DNA of 64,000 bases, taken from Rhodoferax sp. (lineage in GTDB: Bacteria; Pseudomonadota; Gammaproteobacteria; Burkholderiales; Burkholderiaceae_C). Under the pieces are notes generated by a model, which saw only the letters and a list, made by a program, of their open reading frames with translations, was not told where the DNA came from and did not search any database. Every line of letters starts with the position of its first letter. Position 1 is the first letter of the stretch. A program made the position numbers and the translations under genes. The stretch lies in the NCBI RefSeq assembly GCF_030653815.1, contig NZ_JAURYQ010000036.1, positions 124,001 to 188,000 on the forward strand, written 5' to 3'. Positions 39,772-51,125 of the stretch are shown here, piece by piece.

Positions 39772-41078
39772 AGCTAGCTGAAAATAAAGCCACCCTGTCG
39801 TTCAGCAACGGCAGCCCCAGCGTTGATTTGCCGGTTTACCAGGGTACGGTGGGTCCGGATGTGATCGACATTCGCAAGCTCTATGGCCAGACCGGCATGT
39901 TCACCTACGACCCGGGTTTTTTGTCGACGGCCGCATGCCAGTCTGCCATCACTTACATCGACGGCGACAAGGGTGAGCTGCTGTACCGCGGCTATCCCAT
40001 CGAGCAATTGGCAACGCAATGTGACTACCTGGACACTTGCCACTTGCTGCTCAATGGTGAATTGCCCAACGTGCAGGAGCGTCAAGACTTTCACAAACTG
40101 GTGATCAACCACACCATGGTCAACGAGCAGATGCAGTTTTTCATGCGCGGTTTCCGCCGTGATGCGCATCCCATGGCTGTCCTCACCGGCCTGGTGGGTG
40201 GTTTGTCGGCTTTCTACCATGACAGCACCGACATCAACAACCCGCAGCACCGCGAGATTGCCGCTATTCGCCTGATTGCCAAAATGCCCACCCTGGTGGC
40301 CATGGCCTACAAGTACGGTATCGGTCAGCCTTACATGTACCCGCGCAACGACCTCAGCTACGCCGGTAACTTCCTGCGCATGATGTTCGGCACGCCGTGC
40401 GAAGAGTACGTGGTCAACCCGGTGCTGGAACGCGCGCTGGACCGCATCTTCATCTTGCACGCTGACCATGAGCAAAATGCGTCGACCTCGACCGTGCGCC
40501 TGTGCGGCTCGTCGGGTACCAACCCGTTTGCGGCCATTGCCGCGGGCGTGGCTTGCCTGTGGGGCCCCGCTCATGGCGGTGCCAACGAAGCCTGCCTCAA
40601 CATGCTCGAAGACATTCAGCGTAACGGCGGCATTGCCAAGGTCGGTGAGTTCATGGAGCAGGTCAAGGACAAAAATTCCGGCGTCAAGCTCATGGGTTTT
40701 GGCCACCGCGTCTACAAAAACTACGACCCGCGCGCCACCCTGATGCAACAAACCTGCAACGAGGTGTTGTTGGAGTTGGGTCTGGAGAACGATCCCTTGT
40801 TCAAGTTGGCCAAGGCGGTCGAAAAGATTGCACTCGAAGACGATTACTTTGTGTCGCGCAAGCTTTACCCGAACGTCGACTTCTATTCCGGCATTGTTCA
40901 GCGTGCCATTGGCATCCCGGTCAACTTGTTCACTGGTGTTTTTGCCCTGGCACGAACCGTCGGCTGGATTGCCCAGCTCAACGAAATGATCAGCGACCCC
41001 GAGTACAAAATTGGCCGTCCGCGCCAGCTGTTTACCGGTTCGGTCACGCGCAATGTGAGGCCTGTGGCTGAGCGTTAA
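39768..41078 (+). CDS. gltA: Citrate synthase
   Basis: 436-aa type II (hexameric, NADH-regulated type) citrate synthase. The catalytic triad is His269 in GPAHGGANE, His313 in [13 protein letters not shown] and Asp371 in NVDFYSGIV. Translation is coupled to sdhE by the 4-nt overlap. The gene ends the sdh operon, with a strong terminator 15 nt after its stop. Confidence 0.98.
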   Translation: MKLAENKATLSFSNGSPSVDLPVYQGTVGPDVIDIRKLYGQTGMFTYDPGFLSTAACQSAITYIDGDKGELLYRGYPIEQLATQCDYLDTCHLLLNGELPNVQERQDFHKLVINHTMVNEQMQFFMRGFRRDAHPMAVLTGLVGGLSAFYHDSTDINNPQHREIAAIRLIAKMPTLVAMAYKYGIGQPYMYPRNDLSYAGNFLRMMFGTPCEEYVVNPVLERALDRIFILHADHEQNASTSTVRLCGSSGTNPFAAIAAGVACLWGPAHGGANEACLNMLEDIQRNGGIAKVGEFMEQVKDKNSGVKLMGFGHRVYKNYDPRATLMQQTCNEVLLELGLENDPLFKLAKAVEKIALEDDYFVSRKLYPNVDFYSGIVQRAIGIPVNLFTGVFALARTVGWIAQLNEMISDPEYKIGRPRQLFTGSVTRNVRPVAER

Positions 41079-41093
41079 TTCAACGCACCCAGT

Positions 41094-41129
41094 AAAAACC
41101 CGCCGGCTGGCAACAGCGGCGGGTTTTTT
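41094..41129. terminator. Terminator after gltA
   Basis: AAAAACCCGCCG (41094-41105) and CGGCGGGTTTTT (41117-41128) form a long GC stem with flanking A and T runs, loop GCTGGCAACAG. It separates the sdh-gltA operon from leuC. Confidence 0.9.
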
Positions 41130-41186
41130 ACTGATCATGATGGGTGCGCCAGCCGTTTAAAATCCGCGATTCACCGAGGAACCACC

Positions 41187-42635
41187 ATGGGACGCACTCT
41201 CTACGACAAACTCTGGGACGAACACGTCGTCCACACCGAAGAAGACGGTACTGCGCTGCTCTACATTGACCGCCATCTGGTGCATGAAGTCACCAGTCCG
41301 CAGGCGTTTGAAGGTCTGCGCCAGTCCAAACGCCCGGTCTGGCGTGTCAGTTCCATCGTGGCCACCGCCGACCACAATACGCCCACCACAGGCTGGGAGC
41401 TGGGCTACGATGGCATCACCGACCCCACCAGCAAAGAGCAGGTGTTGACGTTGGACGCCAACATCAAGGAATACGGCGCGGCCGCCTACTTTCCGTTCAT
41501 GTCTCAGCGCCAGGGCATCGTGCATGTGATCGGCCCCGAGAACGGCGCCACGCTGCCCGGCATGACCGTGGTGTGTGGCGACTCGCACACCTCGACCCAC
41601 GGCGCTTTTGGTGCCTTGGCACACGGCATTGGCACCAGCGAGGTCGAGCACGTCATGGCCACGCAAACGCTACTGGCCAAAAAAGCCAAAAACATGCTGG
41701 TTCGGGTCGACGGCATCCTGCCGCGTGGCTGCACTGGCAAGGACATTGTGCTGGCCATCATCGGCAAAATCGGTACCGCCGGTGGCACCGGCTACACCAT
41801 CGAATTCGGCGGTGCCGCCATCCGTGCCTTGAGCATGGAAGCACGCATGACCGTGTGCAACATGGCCATCGAGGCCGGTGCCCGCGCCGGCCTGGTGGCG
41901 GTCGATGACAAGACCATCCAATACGTCAAGGGCCGTCCTCTGGCCCCCGGCTATAACGCGCCCAACGAAGCAGCGGCGGCCGTGGAGTGGGACCAGGCCG
42001 TGGCCTACTGGAAGAACTTGCATTCGGATGCCGATGCGCACTTCGACGCCGTGGTCGACATCGATGCTGCGCAATTGGTGCCGCAAGTGACCTGGGGCAC
42101 CTCGCCCGAGATGGTGCTGGGTATCAATGACCGCGTACCTGACCCGGATCGCGAAAAAGATGCCAACAAGCGCGGTGCCATTGAGCGTGCCCTGGCCTAC
42201 ATGGGGCTGGAGCCTGGCAAAGCCCTGAACGACCTGTACGTGGACAAGGTGTTCATTGGCTCCTGCACCAATAGCCGCATTGAAGACATGCGCGAGGCGG
42301 CGGCTGTCGTGAAGTCTCTGGGCCGCAAGGTGGCGTCCAACATCAAGCTGGCCATGGTGGTGCCAGGTTCCGGCCTGGTGAAGGCGCAGGCCGAGCGTGA
42401 AGGTCTGCACGAAGTTTTTCGTGCTGCCGGTTTTGAGTGGCGCGAGCCGGGTTGCTCCATGTGCCTGGCCATGAACGCCGACCGCCTGGAGCCGGGCGAG
42501 CGCTGTGCGTCCACCAGCAATCGCAATTTTGAAGGGCGACAGGGTGCCGGCGGGCGCACCCATCTGGTCAGCCCGGCGATGGCTGCTGCCGCCGCCATTC
42601 ACGGCCATTTTGTCGATGTGCGCAAGTTTGTCTAA
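41187..42635 (+). CDS. leuC: 3-isopropylmalate dehydratase large subunit
   Basis: 482-aa [4Fe-4S] subunit of isopropylmalate isomerase in leucine synthesis. [15 protein letters not shown] at the start, [15 protein letters not shown], the cluster cysteine in [13 protein letters not shown] and the pair in [11 protein letters not shown] are visible. CGAGGA precedes the ATG. First of the leuC-ecn-leuD-leuB run. Confidence 0.97.
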   Translation: MGRTLYDKLWDEHVVHTEEDGTALLYIDRHLVHEVTSPQAFEGLRQSKRPVWRVSSIVATADHNTPTTGWELGYDGITDPTSKEQVLTLDANIKEYGAAAYFPFMSQRQGIVHVIGPENGATLPGMTVVCGDSHTSTHGAFGALAHGIGTSEVEHVMATQTLLAKKAKNMLVRVDGILPRGCTGKDIVLAIIGKIGTAGGTGYTIEFGGAAIRALSMEARMTVCNMAIEAGARAGLVAVDDKTIQYVKGRPLAPGYNAPNEAAAAVEWDQAVAYWKNLHSDADAHFDAVVDIDAAQLVPQVTWGTSPEMVLGINDRVPDPDREKDANKRGAIERALAYMGLEPGKALNDLYVDKVFIGSCTNSRIEDMREAAAVVKSLGRKVASNIKLAMVVPGSGLVKAQAEREGLHEVFRAAGFEWREPGCSMCLAMNADRLEPGERCASTSNRNFEGRQGAGGRTHLVSPAMAAAAAIHGHFVDVRKFV

Positions 42636-42657
42636 CCCAGGCCTCAAGGACACTTTC

Positions 42658-42789
42658 ATGAAATCACTGAGCACTTTGTTCATCGCTACCGCACTGCTGG
42701 TTCTGGTCGGCTGCAACACGGTCAAAGGTGTTGGTCAGGACCTGCAAAGAGCGGGTGAGAGCATCGAAGACGCAGTCAAGAAAAAGTAA
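42658..42789 (+). CDS. Entericidin-family small lipoprotein
   Basis: 43-aa protein MKSLSTLFIATALLVLVGCNTVKGVGQDLQRAGESIEDAVKKK. The lipobox LVGC puts a lipidated cysteine at 19, and NTVKGVGQDLQRAGESIED is typical of entericidin A/B, which are small stress lipoproteins linked to toxin-antidote behaviour in enterics. It sits in the leuC-leuD gap (22 nt after leuC, 9 nt before leuD) on the same strand, so it is likely cotranscribed. Confidence 0.85.
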   Translation: MKSLSTLFIATALLVLVGCNTVKGVGQDLQRAGESIEDAVKKK

Positions 42790-42798
42790 AGACACACC

Positions 42799-43449
42799 AT
42801 GCAAAAATTCAACTTGCTCAAGGGCCTGGTCGCGCCGATGGACCGGGAAAATGTCGACACCGACGCCATCATTCCGAAGCAGTTCCTCAAATCGATCCGC
42901 AAGACCGGTTTTGGTCAAAATCTGTTTGACGAATGGCGCTACCTGGACGCGGGCTACCCCGGTCAGGACCCGGCCAGTCGCAAGCCCAACCCCGACTTTG
43001 TGTTGAACCAGCCGCGTTATCAGGGCGCGTCCATCCTGCTGGCGCGCAAGAATTTCGGCTGCGGATCGTCGCGCGAACACGCGCCCTGGGCGCTGGACCA
43101 GTTCGGTTTTCGCGCCATCATCGCGCCCAGCTACGCCGACATCTTTTTCAACAACAGTTTCAAGAATGGCCTGTTGCCGATCGTGCTGACTGAAACCCAG
43201 GTGGCGCACTTGTTCGACGACGTGGCGGCCTTTCCAGGCTACGCCCTGACGATTGACCTGGAGCGTCAGTTGGTGATCAAGCCCGACGGTGAAGAGTTGC
43301 CGTTCGAGGTTCAGGCCTTTCGCAAATACTGTTTGCTCAATGGCCTTGATGACATCGGCCTGACCCTGCGCCATGCCGACAAGATCAAGGCCTTCGAGGC
43401 CGAACGCCTGGCGCAAAAGCCCTGGCTGGCTCACAGCATGCTGGCCTGA
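42799..43449 (+). CDS. leuD: 3-isopropylmalate dehydratase small subunit
   Basis: 216-aa swivel-domain subunit that pairs with Leu[50 protein letters not shown] and [22 protein letters not shown] are the hallmarks. 9 nt after the entericidin gene. Confidence 0.97.
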   Translation: MQKFNLLKGLVAPMDRENVDTDAIIPKQFLKSIRKTGFGQNLFDEWRYLDAGYPGQDPASRKPNPDFVLNQPRYQGASILLARKNFGCGSSREHAPWALDQFGFRAIIAPSYADIFFNNSFKNGLLPIVLTETQVAHLFDDVAAFPGYALTIDLERQLVIKPDGEELPFEVQAFRKYCLLNGLDDIGLTLRHADKIKAFEAERLAQKPWLAHSMLA

Positions 43450-43478
43450 GTTAAATATCCAAACCATCCATCACATTT

Positions 43479-44567
43479 ATGAAAATTGCAGTTTTACCCG
43501 GCGACGGCATTGGTACCGAAATTGTGGCCGAGGCAGTCAAGGTGCTTCAGGCCCTCGATTTACGCTTTGAAATGGAGACTGCCCTGGTCGGTGGTGCCGG
43601 TTATGAGGCCCACGGCCACCCGCTGCCTGAGTCCACCCTGAAGCTGGCCAAAGAAGCCGATGCCATTCTGTTCGGCGCCGTCGGTGACTGGAAGTACGAC
43701 ACGCTCGACCGACCCTTGCGCCCGGAGCAGGCCATTCTGGGTCTGCGCAAACACCTGGGGCTGTTTGCGAATTTCCGTCCGGCCATTTGTTACCAGGAGC
43801 TGGTGAATGCCTCCAGCCTGAAACCCGAGTTGATTTCGGGTCTCGACATCCTGATCATCCGTGAACTGACCGGTGACATCTACTTTGGCCAGCCGCGCGG
43901 TCGTCGTATCGCCACGGACGGGCATTTTCCCGGAGCTGAAGAGGCCTTCGATACCATGCGCTACAGCCGCCCCGAAGTGGAGCGCATTGCCCATGTGGCT
44001 TTCCAGGCGGCGCGCACGCGCAAGGCGGCGGGCTCCGAGGGCCGCGTCACCAGCGTCGACAAGGCCAATGTGCTGGAAACCTTCCAGTTCTGGAAAGACA
44101 TCGTGACCGAGGTCGGCCTGCAGTACCCCGACATTGCGCTTGATCACATGTACGTCGACAACGCCGCCATGCAACTGGTGCGTGCACCCAAGAAGTTTGA
44201 CGTGGTGGTCACCGGCAACATGTTTGGCGATATCCTGAGCGATGAAGCCTCCATGCTCACGGGTTCAATTGGCATGTTGCCCTCAGCCTCCATGAATGCC
44301 AACAAGCAGGGCCTGTTTGAGCCCAGCCACGGCAGCGCGCCCGACATTGCCGGCAAGGGCATTGCCAACCCGCTGGCGACCATTTTGAGTGCGGCCATGA
44401 TGCTGCGTTTTAGCCTGAACCAGCCCGAGGCAGCTGCTCGCATTGAAGCGGCCGTCAAAGCGGTGCTGACCCAGGGTCTGCGCACGGCCGACATCTTCAG
44501 TGCGGGCGGCACGCGTGTCAGCACCCGCGAGATGGGCGATGCAGTGGTCAAGGCACTGCAGTCCTAA
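43479..44567 (+). CDS. leuB: 3-isopropylmalate dehydrogenase
   Basis: 362-aa NAD-dependent decarboxylating dehydrogenase in leucine synthesis. [33 protein letters not shown] (with the RELTGGIYFG signature, here D for G), [12 protein letters not shown] and [14 protein letters not shown] are present. 29 nt after leuD and 29 nt before asd. Confidence 0.97.
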   Translation: MKIAVLPGDGIGTEIVAEAVKVLQALDLRFEMETALVGGAGYEAHGHPLPESTLKLAKEADAILFGAVGDWKYDTLDRPLRPEQAILGLRKHLGLFANFRPAICYQELVNASSLKPELISGLDILIIRELTGDIYFGQPRGRRIATDGHFPGAEEAFDTMRYSRPEVERIAHVAFQAARTRKAAGSEGRVTSVDKANVLETFQFWKDIVTEVGLQYPDIALDHMYVDNAAMQLVRAPKKFDVVVTGNMFGDILSDEASMLTGSIGMLPSASMNANKQGLFEPSHGSAPDIAGKGIANPLATILSAAMMLRFSLNQPEAAARIEAAVKAVLTQGLRTADIFSAGGTRVSTREMGDAVVKALQS

Positions 44568-44596
44568 ATACTTAATTGATCTGAAAAGGAAGTGTG

Positions 44597-45733
44597 ATGA
44601 AAGTTGGTAACTTGGTGGGTTTGGTGGGGTGGCGTGGCATGGTGGGCTCGGTACTCATGGACCGGATGCAGGCAGAGGGCGACTTCGACCTGATCGAGCC
44701 CATGTTCTTCTCAACTTCCAACGCGGGTGGCAAGGCCCCAGCGCAGGCCAAAAACGAAACCACACTGCAGGATGCGTTCAATCTTGATGCGCTCAAGCGC
44801 TGCGACATCATCATCAGCGCGCAGGGCGGTGACTACACCACCCAGGTCTTCCCCAAGCTGCGCGCGGCCGGCTGGAATGGGCACTGGATCGATGCCGCGT
44901 CCACCCTGCGCATGGAAAAAGACGCCGTCATCATCCTGGATCCGGTCAACATGCCGGTGATCCAGAAGGCCCTGGCCGGCGGTGGCAAGAACTGGATCGG
45001 CGGCAATTGCACCGTGAGCTGCATGCTGATGGGCGTGGGCGCGCTGTACAAGGCCGGTCTGGTCGAGTGGATGAGTACCCAAACCTACCAGGCGGCTTCC
45101 GGTGGCGGTGCCCAGCACATGCGCGAACTGCTGACGCAGTACGGCACGCTGAATGCCGAGGTGAAGTCCATGCTGGACGATCCCAAGAGCGCGATTCTGG
45201 AAATCGACCGCAAGGTGATTGCCAAGCAGCGTTCCTTGAGCGCCGCCGAGACCGCCAACTTTGGCGTGCCCCTGGGCGGCTCGCTGATTCCCTGGATCGA
45301 CAAGGATCTGGGCAATGGCATGTCCAAGGAAGAGTGGAAAGGCCAGGCCGAGACCAACAAGATACTGGGTCAGGGCGCGGACTTCGGTTCCATCGAAACA
45401 CCGGTCGACGGCTTTTGTGTGCGCGTGGGTGCCATGCGTTGCCATAGCCAGGCACTGACCTTCAAGCTCAAAAAAGACGTGCCGGTGGCCGACATCGAAG
45501 CCATGATCGCGGCTGACAACCCGTGGGTCAAAGTGGTTCCCAACACGCGCGAAGCCACCATCCGGGACCTGACACCTGTGGCGGTCACCGGCACCATGAC
45601 GATTCCCGTGGGCCGAATCCGGAAAATGGCCATGGGGCCGGAGTATGTGGGCGCGTTCACCATTGGCGACCAGCTGCTGTGGGGCGCTGCCGAGCCGCTG
45701 CGCCGCATGTTGCGCATCCTGCTGCAAGCCTGA
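44597..45733 (+). CDS. asd: Aspartate-semialdehyde dehydrogenase
   Basis: 378-aa enzyme for lysine, threonine and methionine synthesis. [22 protein letters not shown] begins the NADP domain, and the active-site cysteine is Cys138 in [24 protein letters not shown] and the substrate-binding [15 protein letters not shown] follow. ATG at 44597 is preferred over a GTG one codon upstream, given AAGGAAG at 44586-44592. Confidence 0.96.
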   Translation: MKVGNLVGLVGWRGMVGSVLMDRMQAEGDFDLIEPMFFSTSNAGGKAPAQAKNETTLQDAFNLDALKRCDIIISAQGGDYTTQVFPKLRAAGWNGHWIDAASTLRMEKDAVIILDPVNMPVIQKALAGGGKNWIGGNCTVSCMLMGVGALYKAGLVEWMSTQTYQAASGGGAQHMRELLTQYGTLNAEVKSMLDDPKSAILEIDRKVIAKQRSLSAAETANFGVPLGGSLIPWIDKDLGNGMSKEEWKGQAETNKILGQGADFGSIETPVDGFCVRVGAMRCHSQALTFKLKKDVPVADIEAMIAADNPWVKVVPNTREATIRDLTPVAVTGTMTIPVGRIRKMAMGPEYVGAFTIGDQLLWGAAEPLRRMLRILLQA

Positions 45734-45928
45734 ACCTTTTGAGGCGCGCAAGCCTGCTGGGCAGCTGATCCATTTTGGGACACAGGGTGGGTTGCTTCAC
45801 CCTATAGAATCGTTAGTTGATAGCGGCCTGGGTCCGCACCACCGATTGGCCATCGGAATTTGCCAGTTCAGAACATGGATGCTCGGGAAGTGGCCCTGCC
45901 TTTTGCTGGTTGAAAACTGGAGTAAAAA

Positions 45929-48292
45929 TTGATTGCAAAGTCCTATCGATGGGAACTCAGTGCTGTGGCGCTGGCTGCGCTTTTGGCCTTAAGCGGATCC
46001 AACGCGATGGCCCTGTCGCTGGGGCGAATCACGGTTCAGTCGGCTCTTGGGGAGCCCTTGAGCGCAGAGATTGATATTGCGGACATCAATGTCGACGAGG
46101 CCGCTTCGCTGAAAGTTCAGCTCGCCTCGCCGGCCAATTTCAAGTCGGCGGGCCTTGACTACAGTCCGGTGCTCACCGGCCTCAGGATGGCGTTGCAAAA
46201 ACGCGCCGATGGTCGCTCCTACTTGCGCCTCAGCAGTGACCGGCTGGTTCAGGAACCTTTTGTTGACCTGATCCTCGACGTGGGTTGGCAAAGCGGTCGC
46301 CTGGTGCGCAACTACACCCTGTTGTTTGATCCGCCAAACATGCGCCCCGCACCCGCACCTGCGGCGCGGCCACTCTCGGTTCCGTTGGCGGCGCCGCTGT
46401 CGTCGCCACCGCCTGCGGCAGAGCCACGCGTGGTCCAAGCGCCGCGTCCGGTCGCACCCACCAGCCCAACCGTTGCGCGTCAGCCTGCCGCGGCCGCTGA
46501 AGTCAAATCTGTGCCCCCGGCGCCTCCCGCGGCATCTTCGGTCCATGGCGAGCAGCGCCTGGTCCGGGTGCGACCCGGTGACAGCGCCAGCAAGATCGCC
46601 ATGACGCACCGCTTGTCCAATGTGTCGCTGGACCAGATGCTGGTCGCCATGCAGCGCGGCAACCCCAATGCCTTTATCGAGGGCAATGTCAATCGCATCA
46701 AGGCCGGCGCCATCGTGGCCTTGCCCACTGAAAAACAGGCGATTGCCGTGTCGCCAGCGCAGGCAAATCAAATCATCACCGCGCAAAGCCAGGACTTCAA
46801 TCGCTACCGTCAGGCGCTTGCCAGCGGCGCGGGTGTGACCCAGCAGGCACCTGCCGAACGCACGGTGAGCGGCGCTATTCAGGGCTCGGTCGAGGACAAA
46901 AAGCCTGCGTCACAAGCACCAGACAAGTTGACCCTGTCCAAGGGTTCGGTTCAGAGTGCCACCGATCTGGAGCAAATGGCTCTGGCCCGCAACGCCGAAG
47001 ACAATGCCAAGCGGGCAGCCCAGATCAGTCAAAACACCAGTGAGCTCAATCAACTGGCACAAACGGCGGCGTCCATGGCCGCGGCGGCTGCGTCTGGCAC
47101 TGCTGCAGGTGCTGCCGCTTCATCGGTTGCAGCGCCTGCTTTGGTGCCCGGTGTTCAACAGCCGGTGGCCCCGGCGCTGCCAGCGACTGCCCCGGTCACC
47201 GCACCCGCCTCAGGCTTTCTGGATGAGCTGCTTGACAACCCCTTGCTGCCGGCAAGTGCCGCCGCCCTGATCTTGTTATTGGCCGGTCTGGGCTTTTACA
47301 AGGTCCGCCAGCGCCAGAAAAAGGTGCCTGCTGACAGTTCCTTCATGGAAAGCAGTTTTCAGGCAGAGTCATTTTTTGGCGACAGTGGTGGCCAAAAAGT
47401 CGAGACGCAAGAGACCGCCGGAACCAGCTCGGCCATGATGTATTCGGCCAGCCAGCTGGATGGGGCGCAAGACTCTGACCCAGTCGCTGAGGCCGATGTC
47501 TACATGGCCTACGGTCGCGATGTTCAGGCGGAGGAAGTCCTGAAGGAGGCCTTGCTCAAGCAACCCGAGCGCGTCGCGATCCATCAGAAATTGCTGGCTA
47601 TTTACGCCAAGCGCCAGGATGCACCAGCTTATGCGGCCATGGCGGCTTTGGCGCATCCGCTGCTCAAGAACAACGAGCCGCAATGGGCTGAGGTTTGCGC
47701 TGCAGGCATGGCCCTGGAGCCGGGTAACCCTCTGTACCTTGCAGGAGGTCAACCCGTTGCTGTCGTGCCCGCATCAGCTGCGCCAGACTCGCCATTGCCC
47801 TCTTTCCCAACGCTGCCCGTGTTGCCAACGGTGGCTGCTGCGGTGGCTGCAGTGGCTCCCATGGCGCCTGTGCAGCCAGCCGAGACCCGGGATGACAGTG
47901 CGCTGGATCTCGATTTCGATCTTGATTTTTCCCTGGACTCCGCACCTCCTGCAAAGGCGCCTGAGCCTGCCACGGTCGCGCCGCCGGCGGCGCCTGCCCC
48001 TGAGGCGCCCGCTGCTGCATCGCCGGCCGCCCCGGCGGCTGCCAGTGCGCCGCTGGACATGCTGGAGTTTGACTTTGACTCCCTGTCGCTCGATCTGGAC
48101 GACAGTGACGTGGTTCCAACCAAGCAGCCGCCGCTGGCGGGCGCCGATGGCTTGGAATCAAAACTGGCACTGGCCGAGGAGTTCAGGGCCAATGGCGACG
48201 CTGACGGCGCCAAGGAACTGATTCAGCAGGTTCTGAATGAGGCGGACGGTGACCTCAAGGCCCGGGCGCAGCAGGCACTGAGCCAGCTTTGA
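45929..48292 (+). CDS. fimV: FimV-family pilus/polar-localisation protein
   Basis: 787-aa inner-membrane protein related to FimV, which anchors a polar hub and is needed for type IV pili twitching in Pseudomonas. It has a signal peptide (residues 1-30, ending NAMALS), a conserved N-terminal domain (LGRITVQSALGEPLSAEIDI), a proline/alanine linker, a LysM-like region (RVRPGDSASKIAMTHRLSN), one membrane helix (PASAAALILLLAGLGFYKV) and a C-terminal FimV motif (LALAEEFRANGDADGAKELIQQVL). The start is TTG at 45929, with GGAG 6 nt upstream. truA follows 12 nt later. Confidence 0.9.
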   Translation: MIAKSYRWELSAVALAALLALSGSNAMALSLGRITVQSALGEPLSAEIDIADINVDEAASLKVQLASPANFKSAGLDYSPVLTGLRMALQKRADGRSYLRLSSDRLVQEPFVDLILDVGWQSGRLVRNYTLLFDPPNMRPAPAPAARPLSVPLAAPLSSPPPAAEPRVVQAPRPVAPTSPTVARQPAAAAEVKSVPPAPPAASSVHGEQRLVRVRPGDSASKIAMTHRLSNVSLDQMLVAMQRGNPNAFIEGNVNRIKAGAIVALPTEKQAIAVSPAQANQIITAQSQDFNRYRQALASGAGVTQQAPAERTVSGAIQGSVEDKKPASQAPDKLTLSKGSVQSATDLEQMALARNAEDNAKRAAQISQNTSELNQLAQTAASMAAAAASGTAAGAAASSVAAPALVPGVQQPVAPALPATAPVTAPASGFLDELLDNPLLPASAAALILLLAGLGFYKVRQRQKKVPADSSFMESSFQAESFFGDSGGQKVETQETAGTSSAMMYSASQLDGAQDSDPVAEADVYMAYGRDVQAEEVLKEALLKQPERVAIHQKLLAIYAKRQDAPAYAAMAALAHPLLKNNEPQWAEVCAAGMALEPGNPLYLAGGQPVAVVPASAAPDSPLPSFPTLPVLPTVAAAVAAVAPMAPVQPAETRDDSALDLDFDLDFSLDSAPPAKAPEPATVAPPAAPAPEAPAAASPAAPAAASAPLDMLEFDFDSLSLDLDDSDVVPTKQPPLAGADGLESKLALAEEFRANGDADGAKELIQQVLNEADGDLKARAQQALSQL

Positions 48293-48304
48293 TGGTTTTC
48301 ACGG

Positions 48305-49111
48305 ATGGAAGGTGAGCCGTCCGCAGGGGTCCGTGTTGCCTTGGGCATCAGCTACCACGGCGGCCACTACCAGGGCTGGCAAAGTCAGCTGTCCGGGAAA
48401 ACTGTGCAGGACCAGTTGGAGGCAGCCCTGTCCCGTTTTGCCAACCACCGGGTCTCCACCCTGTGTGCCGGCCGTACCGACGCCGGTGTCCATGGCCTGA
48501 TGCAGGTGGTGCACTTTGACACCCCGCTGGATCGGCCCGAGGTCGCATGGGTGCGAGGCCCCAACGCCTTGTTGCCGCGCGACATCGCAGTGCAGTGGGC
48601 CCGGGTGGTGCCCAAAGCCTTCCATTGCCGGGCCAGTGCGGTGTCGCGGCGCTACGTTTATGTGGTGATGCAGTCGCCGGTGCGCCCCAGCCTGGATCGG
48701 GGCCGGGTGGGCTGGGTTTACCGCCCGCTGCAGCTTGAGGTGATGCAGCAAGCTGCGCAGCAACTCATCGGCGAGCATGATTTCACCTCGTTTCGCGCCA
48801 GTGCCTGTCAGGCCCTGTCGCCGGTCAAGCACATGCGGCGCATTGCCATTTCGCAGCGCGGTGCTTACTGGCGTTTCGAGTTTGAGGCCAATGCGTTTTT
48901 GCACCATATGATTCGCAACATCATGGGCTGCCTGCTTTATATTGGCGAGCAGCGCCAGCCGCCTGAATGGATCAACGCTGTGTTGGCTGCGCGCGACCGC
49001 GACGCCGCAGCACCCACCTTTTCGCCCGATGGCCTGTACTTTTTGGGGCCGCGTTATGACCCGCATTGGGGCTTGCCTGAAGACTCCCCCCTGCTGGATG
49101 GATTGCCATGA
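48305..49111 (+). CDS. truA: tRNA pseudouridine(38-40) synthase
   Basis: 268-aa pseudouridine synthase of the anticodon arm. The catalytic Asp59 lies in CAGRTDAGVHG. VALGISYHGGHYQGWQSQ at the start and HHMIRNIMG near the C-terminus are typical. Its stop overlaps the trpF ATG by 4 nt. Confidence 0.95.
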   Translation: MEGEPSAGVRVALGISYHGGHYQGWQSQLSGKTVQDQLEAALSRFANHRVSTLCAGRTDAGVHGLMQVVHFDTPLDRPEVAWVRGPNALLPRDIAVQWARVVPKAFHCRASAVSRRYVYVVMQSPVRPSLDRGRVGWVYRPLQLEVMQQAAQQLIGEHDFTSFRASACQALSPVKHMRRIAISQRGAYWRFEFEANAFLHHMIRNIMGCLLYIGEQRQPPEWINAVLAARDRDAAAPTFSPDGLYFLGPRYDPHWGLPEDSPLLDGLP

Positions 49112-49827
49112 ACCCACTGATTGAACCTGCCCTGCCTGGCCTGCACCGCACCCGCATCAAGGTCTGCGGCCTCACGCGCGAGGCTGATGTGGACGCGGCC
49201 GTGGTCGCCGGCGTCGATGCGCTGGGCTTTGTGCTGTATGCCAAAAGCCCGCGCGCGGTCTCGCCCCAGCGCGCGGCCGAACTGGCGCGCCGCTTGCCAC
49301 CCTTTGTCACCCCGGTGCTGCTGTTTGTCAATGAAACCCTGGCCGACATCCGTGCTGCCTGCGCCCTGGTGCCCGGTGCCCTGTTGCAGTTCCATGGCGA
49401 TGAAACACCGCAAGACTGCCGGGCTGCCAGCGCGGCATGCCAGCGCCCGTACCTGCGCGCCGCCCGTATTCCCCTCGGTGAAGCCGGCCGCAGCTTTGAT
49501 CTCTTAAAATTCGCGCAAGATTATTCACAGGCCCAAGGCCTCCTGCTCGACGCGCAAGTGGACGGGTATGGCGGTGGCGGACACGCATTCAATTGGTCAC
49601 TGCTTCCTCCAAACGTCAACGCTCACCTCGTCTTGAGTGGTGGGCTCAGCGCTGCCAACGTGACCGACGGCATCCTGCAACTGCGACCGCGCTGCAACAC
49701 GCTGGCGGTTGACATCAGTTCCGGGGTCGAAGTGCCAGGTCAAAAAGGCATCAAGGACCCCATGCGAATCCGTGAATTTGTGGCCGCCGTGCGGCGTGCC
49801 GATCACCACATCAACCATTTGAGTTAA
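49108..49827 (+). CDS. trpF: Phosphoribosylanthranilate isomerase
   Basis: 239-aa TIM-barrel enzyme in tryptophan synthesis. [17 protein letters not shown] holds the conserved Cys, and [16 protein letters not shown] plus [18 protein letters not shown] complete the phosphate site. Coupled to truA by ATGA overlap; trpB follows after 2 nt. Confidence 0.95.
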   Translation: MNPLIEPALPGLHRTRIKVCGLTREADVDAAVVAGVDALGFVLYAKSPRAVSPQRAAELARRLPPFVTPVLLFVNETLADIRAACALVPGALLQFHGDETPQDCRAASAACQRPYLRAARIPLGEAGRSFDLLKFAQDYSQAQGLLLDAQVDGYGGGGHAFNWSLLPPNVNAHLVLSGGLSAANVTDGILQLRPRCNTLAVDISSGVEVPGQKGIKDPMRIREFVAAVRRADHHINHLS

Positions 49828-49829
49828 CC

Positions 49830-51125
49830 ATGTTCGATTACCAACAACCCGACTTGCGGGGTCACTTTGGCATCTACGGTGGCAGTTTTGCCTCCGAGAC
49901 GCTGACCCACGCCCTCAACGAACTCAAGGCGGCCTACGCCAAGTACCAGTTCGATCCCGAGTTCGTGGCTGAATTCAACTACGAGCTGGCGCATTTTGTC
50001 GGCCGCCCAAGCCCCATTTACCACGCTGCGCGCATGAGCCGGGAGCAGGGTGGCGCGCAGATCTTTTTGAAGCGTGAAGACCTCAATCACACCGGTGCCC
50101 ACAAGATCAACAACACCATCGGCCAGGCCATGTTGGCCAAGCGCATGGGCAAGCCGCGCATCATTGCCGAAACCGGTGCCGGCCAGCACGGTGTGGCCAC
50201 CGCCACCATCTGTGCCCGTTATGGCCTGGAATGTGTGGTCTACATGGGCAGCGAAGACGTCAAGCGCCAGAGCCCCAACGTCTACCGCATGAAATTGCTC
50301 GGCGCCACCGTGGTGCCGGTCACCAGCGGCAGTTGTACCCTGAAAGACGCGCTCAATGAAGCCATGCGCGACTGGGTCGCCAACGTCGACAACACCTTCT
50401 ACATCATCGGCACCGTGGCCGGCCCGCACCCCTACCCGATGATGGTGCGGGATTTCCAGAGTGTCATCGGCAAGGAATGCTTGGTGCAAATGCCCGAGAT
50501 GCTCCAGGCCGCCGGTTGCGCCACTGGCCAGCCCGATGCGGTGTTGGCCTGCGTGGGTGGTGGCAGCAATGCCATGGGCATTTTTCACCCTTATATTGCG
50601 CATGAAGCCACCCAGCTGATCGGTGTGGAAGCGGCAGGCGAGGGCATGGACTCTGGCCGCCACTCGGCCTCCATCCAGCGCGGCAGCCCCGGCGTGTTGC
50701 ACGGCAACCGCACCTATGTGCTGCAGGACGACAACGGCCAGGTGACCGAGACCCACAGCATCAGCGCCGGCCTGGATTACCCCGGTGTCGGCCCCGAGCA
50801 CGCGTTCCTGAATGACATTGGCCGCGCGCAATACGTTGGCATCACCGACACCGAGGCGTTGGCCGCTTTCCATTACCTGTGCCGCACCGAGGGCATCATC
50901 CCGGCGCTCGAATCCAGCCACGCCGTGGCCTACGCCATGAAACTGGCGAAAACCATGCGCACCGACCAGTCGATCCTGGTCAACCTGTCGGGTCGGGGTG
51001 ACAAGGACATCGGCACCGTGGCCGACCTCAGCCACGCCGATTTCTTTTGTCGACCGAGTTGTCAGGGCCAGTCGGTCAAGGGCGGCCTGGCCGCTGACGA
51101 AGCCATTGTGAAGGTTGTCAAATGA
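49830..51125 (+). CDS. trpB: Tryptophan synthase beta chain
   Basis: 431-aa PLP enzyme condensing indole with serine. The PLP lysine is Lys92 in [33 protein letters not shown] and the terminal [13 protein letters not shown] match. Its stop overlaps the trpA ATG (ATGA). Confidence 0.97.
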   Translation: MFDYQQPDLRGHFGIYGGSFASETLTHALNELKAAYAKYQFDPEFVAEFNYELAHFVGRPSPIYHAARMSREQGGAQIFLKREDLNHTGAHKINNTIGQAMLAKRMGKPRIIAETGAGQHGVATATICARYGLECVVYMGSEDVKRQSPNVYRMKLLGATVVPVTSGSCTLKDALNEAMRDWVANVDNTFYIIGTVAGPHPYPMMVRDFQSVIGKECLVQMPEMLQAAGCATGQPDAVLACVGGGSNAMGIFHPYIAHEATQLIGVEAAGEGMDSGRHSASIQRGSPGVLHGNRTYVLQDDNGQVTETHSISAGLDYPGVGPEHAFLNDIGRAQYVGITDTEALAAFHYLCRTEGIIPALESSHAVAYAMKLAKTMRTDQSILVNLSGRGDKDIGTVADLSHADFFCRPSCQGQSVKGGLAADEAIVKVVK

